Shown piece after piece: positions 8,196-17,200 of a DNA stretch of 52,805 nucleotides. The notes beneath the pieces were generated by a model. It had not been told where the DNA came from, made no database searches, and saw only the letters and a program-made list of their open reading frames with translations. The stretch covers positions 1 through 52,805 of the forward strand of contig JAFXZM010000057.1 in the NCBI GenBank assembly GCA_017541275.1. Direction: 5' to 3'. Both the position numbers and the translations under genes were made by a program. This DNA is from Oscillospiraceae bacterium (GTDB taxonomy: Bacteria; Bacillota; Clostridia; Oscillospirales; Ruminococcaceae). Position 1 is the first letter of the stretch. Each line of letters starts with the position of its first letter.

Positions 8196-9710
8196 ATGTT
8201 CCGATTCACAAGAAAACAGCTTGCGGCAGGCCTCGCTGTCCTGCTGACCGCCGTACACCTGACATCGCCTGCTGCCGCAGTCACCGTGCAGCAGGAGCCT
8301 GCCGATCTCAACGGCGACGGCGTCGTCGATGTCTTTGACTTTGTGCTTTCCAAGCGCGCGATCGTATCGGAAACCGCACCTGTCAGCCTTTGCCTCTCCG
8401 ATGCGGAGGGCCGCCCCGGCGAGACCGTCTGCATCAGTGTTGCGGTCGAGAACAACCCCGGCTTTCAGTGGATGGCCACCGGCGTGACCTTCGGCGGTCT
8501 GATTCCGCTCGATGCGCAGGGTGAGCCGATGGCAGCCGGCGTTTTCAATGACGAGCCGCTGCTGAATGCCGAGATCTGGGGCGCTGCTGCATATCTGTCA
8601 GACGACAGCAGCTTTATCGGGATTGTCGCGAGCGCCGGAAATGAATACAAAATCGAGGGCGACGTCGAGCTGATTTCGCTGTATTTTCAGATTCCGGCCG
8701 ATGCGGAGCCCGGCACTGTTTATACGCTGATTCCCGACCAGCCTTCCTTCTGGGAGCAGCCGGAATTTGTTTCGATGGAGATGATGCCGGTTCTCACGCA
8801 GCGCGGGCATGTCCGCGTATGCAGCGGCAGCCTGCTCGGCAGCGATATCACACCGCCGGAAACAACAGCCGATACGACCGAAACCACTACCTCCACATCT
8901 GCAACCACCACCACAACAACCACCACGACCACGACCGCAACAACCACCACGATCGCAACAACCACGGCGACCACCACTACAACGGCGACCGCTGCATCTG
9001 TCTCGAAGACCGTTACGACCACAAAGCCGCTCGTTCTGCCGTCACAGGCGGGTGTCCTGAAGCGCGGAATTGATATCTCGCGTTTTCAGGGGAATGTCGA
9101 TTTCAAGAAGGTTGCAAACGATCCGCACGGACAGTTTGCGATCCTGCGGGCAGGCTACGGCAAATACGCCAAGCAGATAGATTCCATGTTCTATACATAC
9201 TACAATAACGCAAAGGCGGCGGGTGTGCCGGTCGGTGCTTACTGGTATTCCTACGCAATGAGCGCTGATGAGGCGCGCATCGAGGCGAATGCCTGCGCAC
9301 AGGTGCTCGGAAACCGGAAATTCGAGTATCCGATCGCATTTGATATTGAGGATCCCTCACAGCAGCAGGCTGTTCTGAACGGAACGCTCTCGAAGGAAGA
9401 ATTCTCCGAAATCGTCGATGCATTTTGCAGCGAAATGGAGAAGAAGGGATATTATGTCGTGATCTATACGAACCCCTGCTTCCGCTCCTATATGACGGAC
9501 AGCATGGTGAAGAAATACGATATCTGGGTTGCAAACTGGCGCGTGACCAAGCCGAATATCAAGGAAAGCTACGGCATCTGGCAGTTCGGCTCGACGAATA
9601 TGAATGTCGGCACGAATTCTGTCAGCGGCGTCAACTGCGAATGTGACCTTGACCTCGCTTACCGCGATTATCCCGCAATTATGCAGCAAAAGCACAGAAA
9701 CGGCTATTGA
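8196..9710 (+). CDS. Secreted GH25 lysozyme with a single dockerin-type loop and a cohesin-like region
   Basis: A 504-residue secreted protein. A signal peptide covers about residues 1-29. D37-x-N-x-D41-G-x-x-D45-x-x-D48 forms one F-hand calcium loop of dockerin type; a full dockerin has two. Residues about 63-190 resemble a cohesin or related beta-sandwich (EGRPGETVCISVAVENNPGF). A Thr-dominated linker spans about 210-275. A GH25 muramidase domain follows (GIDIS near 290; catalytic pair in FDIED, D383 and E385). GH25 enzymes cleave the MurNAc-GlcNAc bond of peptidoglycan. The ATG at 8196 has GGGAGGA 5 nt upstream; the upstream in-frame start would disrupt the signal peptide. GH25 is certain; the cohesin-like assignment is moderate. 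Confidence 0.9.
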   Translation: MFRFTRKQLAAGLAVLLTAVHLTSPAAAVTVQQEPADLNGDGVVDVFDFVLSKRAIVSETAPVSLCLSDAEGRPGETVCISVAVENNPGFQWMATGVTFGGLIPLDAQGEPMAAGVFNDEPLLNAEIWGAAAYLSDDSSFIGIVASAGNEYKIEGDVELISLYFQIPADAEPGTVYTLIPDQPSFWEQPEFVSMEMMPVLTQRGHVRVCSGSLLGSDITPPETTADTTETTTSTSATTTTTTTTTTTATTTTIATTTATTTTTATAASVSKTVTTTKPLVLPSQAGVLKRGIDISRFQGNVDFKKVANDPHGQFAILRAGYGKYAKQIDSMFYTYYNNAKAAGVPVGAYWYSYAMSADEARIEANACAQVLGNRKFEYPIAFDIEDPSQQQAVLNGTLSKEEFSEIVDAFCSEMEKKGYYVVIYTNPCFRSYMTDSMVKKYDIWVANWRVTKPNIKESYGIWQFGSTNMNVGTNSVSGVNCECDLDLAYRDYPAIMQQKHRNGY

Positions 9711-9735
9711 CCGCACAATACAAAACAAGAAAACA

Positions 9736-9772
9736 AAAGCCCGGAGGCAGATTCAGCTCACCTCCGGGCTTT
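9736..9772. terminator. Bidirectional terminator
   Basis: A perfect 12-bp stem (AAAGCCCGGAGG/CCTCCGGGCTTT) lies between the convergent GH25 and sugar-phosphate kinase genes, with A/T flanks suited to both directions. Confidence 0.8.
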
Positions 9773-9779
9773 CATATGT

Positions 9780-10709
9780 TCAGATCAGTTCAGTCGGCTC
9801 AGGCAGAGTACGCAGGAGATTCTCCATATGCGAGCGGTCTGCAATCCATTCGCTGAACGCGGTTGCTGAGCCTGCCGCGACACCCATGCGCAGCGCCTCA
9901 GTCAGCGGCTTACCCAGTGCAGCTCCGGCGAGAAAACCGCCGAGCATGGAATCACCGGAGCCGACTGCATTCTTCACCGCGCCGTGCGGTGCGGAAAGAT
10001 GCCAGACGCGGTTTTCGGAGGAAAACAGCAGGGCACCGTCGCCGCCGAGCGACAGCAGGACGTTTTCCGCGCCCATTTCCTGCAATTTTTTACCGTAGGG
10101 CAGTGCATCCCACCAGGTGTCAATCTCCGAATCGAACAGCGCACAGAGCTCAGGGAGATTCGGCTTGACAACGAACGGCCTGCACCGCAGCGCCTCACGC
10201 AGCGGCTCGCCCGCCGCGTCAACAGCAAACCGCACGCCGGTATCCTCCAGTGCAGTCATCACATCGGCATAATGGGAAGCCGGCGCACCGGCGGGAATGC
10301 TGCCGGCCAGTACAATGTAATCGCCTTCGCCGCAGCGGCGGAGCTTTTGCAGCAGCAGCTCGGTATCCTGCTGCGATACAGATACGCCGCGCCCGTTCAG
10401 CTCCGTGACCGTGTTGTTTTCGCGAATTTTCAGATTGATGCGGTTCATCTGATTGGGCACTTCAATCCAGTCGGTCGGAATCTGCGTGCGCTGGAGCTGC
10501 TCGGCGATCATGGCGCCGGTCGTACCGGACAAATAGCCGTAAACAGTTGTCGGAATGTCGAGCTGCTGCAAAATCAGCGACACATTCACGCCCTTGCCGC
10601 CCGCTGTAATCCGCTCATGATCGGTGCGGTTGACGGTCGCCCTCATCAGCGGTTCTTCCAATGAAACCGTGTAATCCACTGCGGGATTCATCGTGACTGT
10701 TGCGATCAT
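9780..10709 (-). CDS. 1-phosphofructokinase / tagatose-6-phosphate kinase family (PfkB)
   Basis: A 309-residue PfkB-fold sugar-phosphate kinase. It opens with TVTMNPAVDYTV, has the GGKGVNVS substrate motif, and carries the C-terminal GSGDSMLGGFLAG signature with the catalytic Asp and anion hole. The family phosphorylates fructose-1-phosphate (FruK) or tagatose-6-phosphate (LacC). No fructose PTS or FruR gene is adjacent, so the substrate cannot be settled from context; FruK is more likely. I chose the ATG at 10709 because AAGGGAG lies just upstream; the ATG at 10745 would add 12 residues not expected in the family. Confidence 0.85.
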   Translation of the reverse strand: MIATVTMNPAVDYTVSLEEPLMRATVNRTDHERITAGGKGVNVSLILQQLDIPTTVYGYLSGTTGAMIAEQLQRTQIPTDWIEVPNQMNRINLKIRENNTVTELNGRGVSVSQQDTELLLQKLRRCGEGDYIVLAGSIPAGAPASHYADVMTALEDTGVRFAVDAAGEPLREALRCRPFVVKPNLPELCALFDSEIDTWWDALPYGKKLQEMGAENVLLSLGGDGALLFSSENRVWHLSAPHGAVKNAVGSGDSMLGGFLAGAALGKPLTEALRMGVAAGSATAFSEWIADRSHMENLLRTLPEPTELI

Positions 10710-10769
10710 ATTGGTTCTCCCTTTTTTCATATATCTTTGCTTCATGATATGCGTTCTTCGGAACGGATA

Positions 10770-11261
10770 TTACGGAAAGCAGTATTGCTTAGTCAGCAGA
10801 AATACTGTCACAGCAATGCCGCAGATGACGGCCTGAACAGCGGCAGTGCGCAGGAGCTCGCGGCGCAGCCGCTTCCGCTGCTCGGAGCGCAGCAGAATTG
10901 CGCGTCCGGGCGGCTCGGCATCGGAGAGCGCCTCCGGATAGCTGCCTGCGAGGAATACCTCCGTGCGGATTGCGACGGTCACAGCATCGCCGGGCCGGAT
11001 CTCTGCCGCGCCGGGCACATCGGAGCGAAAGGCTGCGGTATGGGTGAGACGGTGTCCGTCGGTAAAGGTGACCGCGAGCGCACCGGCTCCGTCCGCCTGT
11101 GTGCAGGTGCCGCGGAATATGCGCCAGCATGCAAAGGGGTCAAGGAGCTTTCCGAAAGCGCGCAGAATCAGGCAGGCGGCTGTCAGGAGCGTGATGCCTG
11201 TGAGAAAGTATCGGAGATTGCCCAGCCGGAGAAATCCGGCGGCCAGGGCGGCAATGTCCAT
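10770..11261 (-). CDS. Small membrane protein, DUF3592-like
   Basis: A 163-residue protein with one hydrophobic segment near residues 15-35, a soluble middle part rich in beta-pattern residues (about 50-115), and a C-terminal membrane segment (AVQAVICGIAVTVFLL). The layout resembles DUF3592-type proteins and the 153-residue protein at 45267-45728. I do not recognise a function. The ATG at 11261 has AAAGGAG about 10 nt upstream; an upstream in-frame ATG at 11336 lies inside the promoter. Expressed from its own promoter at 11295-11323. Confidence 0.7.
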   Translation of the reverse strand: MDIAALAAGFLRLGNLRYFLTGITLLTAACLILRAFGKLLDPFACWRIFRGTCTQADGAGALAVTFTDGHRLTHTAAFRSDVPGAAEIRPGDAVTVAIRTEVFLAGSYPEALSDAEPPGRAILLRSEQRKRLRRELLRTAAVQAVICGIAVTVFLLTKQYCFP

Positions 11262-11294
11262 AGCCGGAGTGCTCCTTTCATCATTTCTGTACTC

Positions 11295-11323
11295 ATTATA
11301 GCACAAATCTTCTGCGATTGCAA
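11295..11323 (-). promoter_or_regulatory. Promoter of the DUF3592-like gene
   Basis: On the minus strand: TTGCAA (11318-11323), 17-nt spacer, TATAAT (11295-11300). Its -10 region and start-site region (TTGTGCTATAATGAGTACAG) are identical over 20 nt to the promoter at 52332-52360. Confidence 0.8.
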
Positions 11324-11393
11324 CCCCGTTCCGCATTCGGCAATGTTGCGGTTTTTTTCGTCCGCAGAACTGCGATTTTCTCTTGCCCGGCCA

Positions 11394-11422
11394 TTGAACT
11401 TTTCCGAATAATGTGTTATAAT
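11394..11422 (+). promoter_or_regulatory. Promoter of the PHP-pth-lipoprotein operon
   Basis: TTGAAC (11394-11399), 17-nt spacer, TATAAT (11417-11422), with TGT before the -10. Confidence 0.8.
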
Positions 11423-11464
11423 ATAAGATACGTGTAATTTCAGGCGCGGGGGTGTACCTTATCT

Positions 11465-12295
11465 ATGATTATGGATCTGCATACGCATACGCGGCATTCT
11501 CCGGATGCAGCGCCCGATACCGTTGCGGATCGGATCGCGGCTGCAAACCGGCTCGGCCTGCGATATATGGCCGTGACTGACCATGTCGAGATCAACCGCT
11601 ATTATCCGGCGGAATACTATCATTCCAAGGAAACAGAGCAGTTCATCTATGACAGCGAGGCCGTATTCAATGGCTCAGCGGCGGAGGTTGCTGCGGAACA
11701 GGCGCACTGTGCGCCCCTGATCCTCCTCTGCGGCATCGAGATCGGTCAGATTCCGCAGGATCCCGCCCTTGCCGCCCGGCTTTATCATGACCCGCGCGTC
11801 GATCTGGTGATCGGCTCTGTCCATGAGCTGCCCGGAAGGCCGGATTTCTTTTTTCTGGACTACGAATCTGAGGATATCCCCGCGCTCATCGCAGCCTATT
11901 TCGATGAGGTGCTGCGGCTTGCGCAAACCGACTGCTACGATATTCTCGGACATCTGACATACGGTCTGCGCTATCTGCCGAACCGTGCGGCTTACGATCT
12001 GACGCCGCATCTGCCGGTCATTGACGAAATTTTCCGGACAGTCATCGCCAAGGGCAAAGCGGTCGAGCTCAACGGCTCAAACCTCAAGGCCGCAGAGCCA
12101 TTTACAGACCCGGATATTTCACTCATCCGGCGGTACCGGACACTCGGCGGCAGATACCTGACGCTCAGCACCGATGCGCATGAAACCAAATATCTCGGCT
12201 ATCAAATGGATGTGCTGGAGCAAATGGCGAGAGAAGCCGGCTTTTCTGAGCTGACCTGCTTCAAAAAGCACAGGCCGTTTCTGATCCCGCTTTGA
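11465..12295 (+). CDS. PHP-domain histidinol-phosphatase family protein (HisK-type)
   Basis: A 276-residue PHP-fold metal-dependent phosphatase. Metal-binding motifs are visible in order: DLHTHTRHSPDA, VTDHVE, GIEIG, SVHE, and STDAHE near the C-terminus. This arrangement matches the HisJ/HisK type that dephosphorylates L-histidinol phosphate. No other his genes are nearby, so a different phosphate ester is possible. ATG 11465 (or the in-frame ATG two codons later) follows a GGGGGTG site. It is the first gene of an operon with pth, 16 nt away. Confidence 0.85.
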   Translation: MIMDLHTHTRHSPDAAPDTVADRIAAANRLGLRYMAVTDHVEINRYYPAEYYHSKETEQFIYDSEAVFNGSAAEVAAEQAHCAPLILLCGIEIGQIPQDPALAARLYHDPRVDLVIGSVHELPGRPDFFFLDYESEDIPALIAAYFDEVLRLAQTDCYDILGHLTYGLRYLPNRAAYDLTPHLPVIDEIFRTVIAKGKAVELNGSNLKAAEPFTDPDISLIRRYRTLGGRYLTLSTDAHETKYLGYQMDVLEQMAREAGFSELTCFKKHRPFLIPL

Positions 12296-12311
12296 TTATG
12301 GGGAGGCAACT

Positions 12312-12998
12312 TTGAGTATTTTTGACCTGTTCAAGCAAATTGAATCCAAAGCGCCGGCTGTTTCCGGGCCGCCGGAATGGCTGATCGCCGGACTCGGAAA
12401 CCCCGGCAGCAAATACCATAACACCCGCCACAACGCCGGCTTTCTGATGCTCGATGCCTTTGCCGAGCAGCTCGGCGCGAAATTCGGAAAGCACCGCTTC
12501 AAAGCCGATACCGCCTGCGCAATGTGCGGACAGACCTGCTGTCTGCTGATGAAGCCCGATACCTACATGAACCTCAGCGGGCAGGCCGTAACCGAAGCAA
12601 TGCGGTTTTATCAGATTCCGCCTGAGCATGTCATCGTCATCTGCGATGATATCAATTTCGATGCCGGTGTGCTCCGCATTCGCAAAAAAGGCAGCGACGG
12701 CGGCCATAACGGCCTGAAAAACATCATATATCTTTCCGGCTCGGATCAATTCCCGCGCATCCGTGTCGGCATCGGGCAGAAGCCGCACCCCGACTACGAT
12801 CTCGCAGACTGGGTGCTCTCCGCCTTTACGGCCGATGAGCTTGATGCGCTCCGTGAAGCCGCAAAAAAGATCGGTGAGGCGATTCCGCTGATGCTCGATG
12901 GAAAAACCGACCTCGCCATGAACCGATACAATGCCGGAAAACAGAAAAAAAAGCCTGCGGCAGAATCTGCCGGGGCAGAACAGGAGGCAATCGGATGA
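12312..12998 (+). CDS. pth: Peptidyl-tRNA hydrolase
   Basis: A 228-residue enzyme that releases peptide from peptidyl-tRNA in the cytoplasm. Conserved elements are AGLGNPG, NTRHNAG with the catalytic His, TYMNLSG, CDDINFDAG with the catalytic Asp partner, and GGHNGLKN. The core is normal in length. The first 20 residues and a Lys/Ala-rich tail (KKKPAAESAGAEQE) extend beyond it. It starts at TTG with GGGAGG 5 nt upstream (12301-12306). The stop overlaps the start of the next gene by 4 bp (ATGA), indicating translational coupling. Confidence 0.95.
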   Translation: MSIFDLFKQIESKAPAVSGPPEWLIAGLGNPGSKYHNTRHNAGFLMLDAFAEQLGAKFGKHRFKADTACAMCGQTCCLLMKPDTYMNLSGQAVTEAMRFYQIPPEHVIVICDDINFDAGVLRIRKKGSDGGHNGLKNIIYLSGSDQFPRIRVGIGQKPHPDYDLADWVLSAFTADELDALREAAKKIGEAIPLMLDGKTDLAMNRYNAGKQKKKPAAESAGAEQEAIG

Positions 12999-14116
12999 AC
13001 CTGCATATGCGCCGCCTTGCATTGACTGCGGCTGTCTGCTTCTGTGCATGCAGCCTGCTGACCGGATGCAGCGGCACCGATAAGGTCTGGGTCAATATCG
13101 GGCCGGCAGCAGAGGGAGAATTCGGCGAGCCGAAATATGAGGACGGCTTGTATCTGACACAGGAGGTGCGCGACCCCGCACCGGACCCCTATGCCGATGA
13201 TACCGAGCTGTGCGCGGAGGGCGTCACGGATGACGGCATCTGCTATAAGGTCTATGAACAGCATGCAGAAATCACCGGCCATACCGAGGCATTCAACAGC
13301 TCTGAACTGAACGTGCCGAAGGAGCTGGAGGGCAAGCCCGTTTCCCGTATCGCGGCAGTCGCCGTATCGGAGGAAAACCGCTTCACGCTCGATGAATCGG
13401 GCGCGTTCTACGGCTGCTACTCGCTGAACAGGGTTGTTTTGCCGGATACGCTGACTGAAATCGGCGATTACGCCTTCTACGGATGCAAAAATCTGAAAAG
13501 GGCGGATATTCCCGAAAGCGTGACCGTGATCGGTGCGCGTGCGTTCTCCATGTGCCGGAATCTTGAGGAGCTCACTGTCCCGACCGGAATCGGCTATATC
13601 GGCGACAGCGCCTTTGCCCAGACGCCGTGGTATGACAATCTGCTCTTTCACCGCGACCTTGTCATTTTTAACGGAATGCTCTACGACGCAGGACACCGCT
13701 GCACCGGTGACGTCAATATTCCGGACTATGTGGTTTCGGTCTGCGATTATGCGTTCTATGACAGCGCGGAGCTGAAAAGCGTGACGATTCCGGCCTCCGT
13801 GAAGTCGGTCGGCAAATGCGCCTTCTGCGCCTGCCCCTCCCTCTCGACGATCGTGTTCGAGAATCCGGAGTGCGAAATTTACGGCGAGCCCTCGACAATC
13901 TGCAACCGGAATGTCGAAAACGAATACCGGTTTAACGGCACTGTCCGCGGCGAAGAGGGCAGCACTGCCGAGAAATACGCCAAAAAACACGGCTACCGCT
14001 TCAGCTCCGATCTCAGCGCGCCGAAGGAGACCGTCCCGGAGGAGACCACGACCGCACCGGAGGAGACAACCGGCGATGAAACCGAAACAACAGCCTCCGC
14101 GCAGGAGGAATCATAA
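12995..14116 (+). CDS. BspA-like leucine-rich repeat lipoprotein
   Basis: A 373-residue secreted lipoprotein: signal peptide with lipobox LLTGC (Cys about 26), then four or five LRR_5/BspA-type repeats of the form IGDYAFYGCKNLKRADIPES. It ends in a Glu/Thr-rich tail. BspA-type repeats serve as surface binding modules. Its start overlaps the pth stop, which is unusual for a surface protein and ties its translation to a housekeeping gene. No enzymatic domain is seen; binding partner unknown. A strong terminator follows at 14163. Confidence 0.85.
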   Translation: MNLHMRRLALTAAVCFCACSLLTGCSGTDKVWVNIGPAAEGEFGEPKYEDGLYLTQEVRDPAPDPYADDTELCAEGVTDDGICYKVYEQHAEITGHTEAFNSSELNVPKELEGKPVSRIAAVAVSEENRFTLDESGAFYGCYSLNRVVLPDTLTEIGDYAFYGCKNLKRADIPESVTVIGARAFSMCRNLEELTVPTGIGYIGDSAFAQTPWYDNLLFHRDLVIFNGMLYDAGHRCTGDVNIPDYVVSVCDYAFYDSAELKSVTIPASVKSVGKCAFCACPSLSTIVFENPECEIYGEPSTICNRNVENEYRFNGTVRGEEGSTAEKYAKKHGYRFSSDLSAPKETVPEETTTAPEETTGDETETTASAQEES

Positions 14117-14130
14117 GCTGCGGGATGAAA

Positions 14131-14150
14131 CCGTCAGAGATACCGCTTCA
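14131..14150 (+). repeat. Recurring intergenic motif, degenerate copy
   Basis: Reads CCGTCAGAGATACCGCTTCA, a divergent version of the motif CCATCGGAGATACCGCTTTC found at 21485 and 23420. It lies between the LRR lipoprotein stop and its terminator. Confidence 0.5.
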
Positions 14151-14162
14151 TCTGTAAACAGA

Positions 14163-14208
14163 AGGGGGCATTCTTCGGAATGTCCCCTCTGAGTGTTTGT
14201 TTTTTTGC
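14163..14208 (+). terminator. Terminator with UUCG tetraloop
   Basis: An 11-bp stem (AGGGGGCATTC/GAATGTCCCCT, one G-T pair) is closed by a C(TTCG)G tetraloop. A T-rich stretch (TGTTTGTTTTTTT) follows after about 7 nt. It ends the PHP-pth-lipoprotein operon. Confidence 0.75.
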
Positions 14209-14225
14209 GATGCTTGGAGGTTTTT

Positions 14226-17200
14226 ATGCGATTTTTTACCGACGCGGCTGCGCAGATACCGGCGCTGAAGGAGCTTCGGCGCTGTATGCAGAAGCCGGTC
14301 TCGCCCGTATCGCTGACCGGCGTTTCCCATATTCACAAGGCGCAGCTTCTGCTCGCGCTCTCGCAGGACGCGCCTGTCACCGCTGTTATGGCGGACGAAT
14401 CGGCCGTGCGGCTGCTCTGTGAGGACATCAACTTCATGGCGGGAGAGCGCGTCGCGTATCCATACCCCGCAAAGGAGCTCAATTTTATTGCGGCAGCCGG
14501 CATTTCCCGCGAATATGAGCAGATGCGCATAACGGCGCTCTCGGCGCTGTGCAGAGGGGAATGCCGCGTGCTGGCGGTCTCCGCCGAGGCAGCGATGCAG
14601 TATACGCTGCCGAAGGCAGTCCTTGTGCAGCGGACACTCCGCATTGCACAGGGCGATAGCGTCGATCAGGCAGCGCTGACGGCACAGCTAGCGGCGCTGG
14701 GCTATGTCCGCACGGAGCAGGTCGATGCCCCCGGTCAGTATGCTGTCCGCGGCGCAATATTCGACATTTTTTCATCGCAGAACCCGCTGCCGGTGCGAAT
14801 CGAATTCTGGGGCGACGAAATTGACAGTATTGGCTGGTTTGAGCCGGAAACGCAGCGCCGCACCGATCCGGTCGGGGAGGTGCTGGTCGCACCCGCAGTC
14901 GAGGCGCTGCCCGATGCGGAGCAGCTTGCGGAATCGCTGACAGAGCTCGCCAGGACCCTGCGCGGAAAGCATGCGGACAACATGAAGCAAAAGCTCTGTG
15001 CCGATGCGGAAAAGCTCCGGGCGGGGCTTTCGCTGCCGGATATCGACCTCTATTTCCCGCTGCTCTACGGTGCGGCGCAGCCGGCAACCGTATTTGATTA
15101 CTGCACCGGCTGCATCGCACTGCTCGAAACGGGCGGCCTGCTCGATGCATGGCAGGGGCTTGATGCGCGGTACCGCGAGGAAGTCCGGCTGATGCTGGAG
15201 GACGGCACGATCTGCCGGCGGCTCGCGGAATACCGGCTCGACGCAAATACGGTATTGATGCGCGCAAAGGAAATGCCGCTCTGCTGCATGAATGCGTTTC
15301 TCAACAGTACAAATGCATTTCAGTTTCAGAAGATGCTCTCGGTCGAGGCCACGCAGAATGCGCCGTGGGGGGGCAGCACCCGCATTCTCACGGAGGATGT
15401 GCAGGAGCTATGCCGGCGGGGCTACCGCGTCATGGTCTGCGGCGGCACGGAAAAGACCCTGCCGATTCTGATGCAGGACCTGCAAAACAGCGGCATCGCC
15501 TGTGCCCTTGCAGATGAGAATTCGGAGGCAAAGCCCGGCGCTGTGCTGCTGATGCGCAGCGGCCTTTCTGCCGGATTTGAATATCCCGCAGTGCAGTATG
15601 CCTGCATCGCGCAGAGCAAGGCGCAGAGCACCGTGCTGAAAAAGCGCCGCTTCAAAAAGGGACAGGAGATCCGGGCGCTGTCTGAGATTTCGGAGGGCGA
15701 TCTGGTCGTGCATGCCGCGCACGGCATCGGCCGGTTCAAGGGCATCCGCAAGCTCGAAATGGAGGGCATCACCAAGGATTATATCACGATTGAATATGCC
15801 GGAACAGATGAGCTGTACGTGCCGGTCACGCAGCTCGATCTCGTGTCGCGGTATATCGGCGGAAAGGACGATGTAAACGTCAGGCTGAACAAGCTCGGCT
15901 CGCAGGAATGGCAGAAAACGCGCACCCATGTAAAAAAAGCGGTCAAGGATATGGCGGCGGAGCTGATACGGCTCTATGCGGCGCGCGAAAAAGCCAAGGG
16001 CTTTCCGTTTGAGCCGGATGACGAGATTCAGCATGATTTTGAGGAGCGCTTCCCGTATATCGAAACGAACGACCAGCTCCGAAGCGTTGAAGAAATCAAG
16101 CGCGATATGGAGCGCGACCGCCCGATGGACCGACTGCTCTGCGGCGATGTCGGCTTCGGAAAAACAGAGGTCGCATTCCGTGCGGCGCTCAAATGCATTC
16201 TTTCGGGCAAGCAGTGCGTAATTCTCGCGCCGACGACCGTGCTTGCACATCAGCATTATGAAACGGCACTGCGGCGGTTTGAATCCGTGCCGGTGAATAT
16301 CGAGCTGCTCTCCCGGTTCCGCACAAAAAAGCAGCAGACTGAAATTCTCAAAAAGACCGCAAACGGCACAGTCGATCTGCTGATCGGCACGCACAGGCTG
16401 CTCTCGAAGGACGTAAAATTTGCCGCGCTCGGACTCGCGGTCATCGACGAGGAGCAGCGCTTCGGTGTGGCGCACAAGGAGCGCTTCAAGGAGGCGTTCC
16501 ACGGTGTTGACATGCTGACGCTTTCCGCGACCCCGATTCCGCGCACGCTGAATATGGCGCTCTCCGGCATCCGCGACATGAGCGTCATCGAGGAGCCGCC
16601 GCAGGACAGATATCCCGTGCAGAGCTTCGTGCTGGAATACAATGCAGGACTGATCGTGCAGGCGATTCAGCGCGAATTGAAGCGCGGCGGACAGGTATAC
16701 TATATTCATAACCGGGTCGAGACCATTATGCAGTGCGCGGGCAAATTGCAGGAGATGCTCCCCGATGCGCGGATCGGCTATGCACACGGAAAAATGTCGG
16801 AGCTGGAGATCAGCGAGATCTGGCGGCGGCTGGTCGAGCACGAGATCGACATTCTCGTCTGCACTACTATTATAGAAACAGGCGTTGATGTGCCGAATGT
16901 CAACACACTGATACTCGAACAGGCAGACCGCTTCGGGCTCTCGCAGCTCTATCAGCTCAGGGGCCGTGTCGGGCGTTCAAACCGCCGTGCCTACGCATAT
17001 TTCACGTATCAGCCGAACCGCTCGCTCAGCGAAGTCGCGGAGAAGCGCCTTGCCGCGATGCGCGAATTCACGCAGTTCGGCAGCGGTTTCCGCATCGCCA
17101 TGCGCGACCTCGAAATCAGAGGCGCAGACAGCATTCTCGGCGGACAGCAGCACGGACAGATGGAGCAGGTCGGCTACGAGATGTACCTCAAAATGCTCAA

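Noticed and set aside
7626-8455. Overlapping open frames near the tRNA
   Set aside because: They run through the tRNA-Thr gene and its promoter and terminator.
8880-9030. Short tandem repeats resembling a CRISPR or microsatellite
   Set aside because: They are ACC/ACA codons of a Thr-rich linker inside the GH25 protein, with no spacers.
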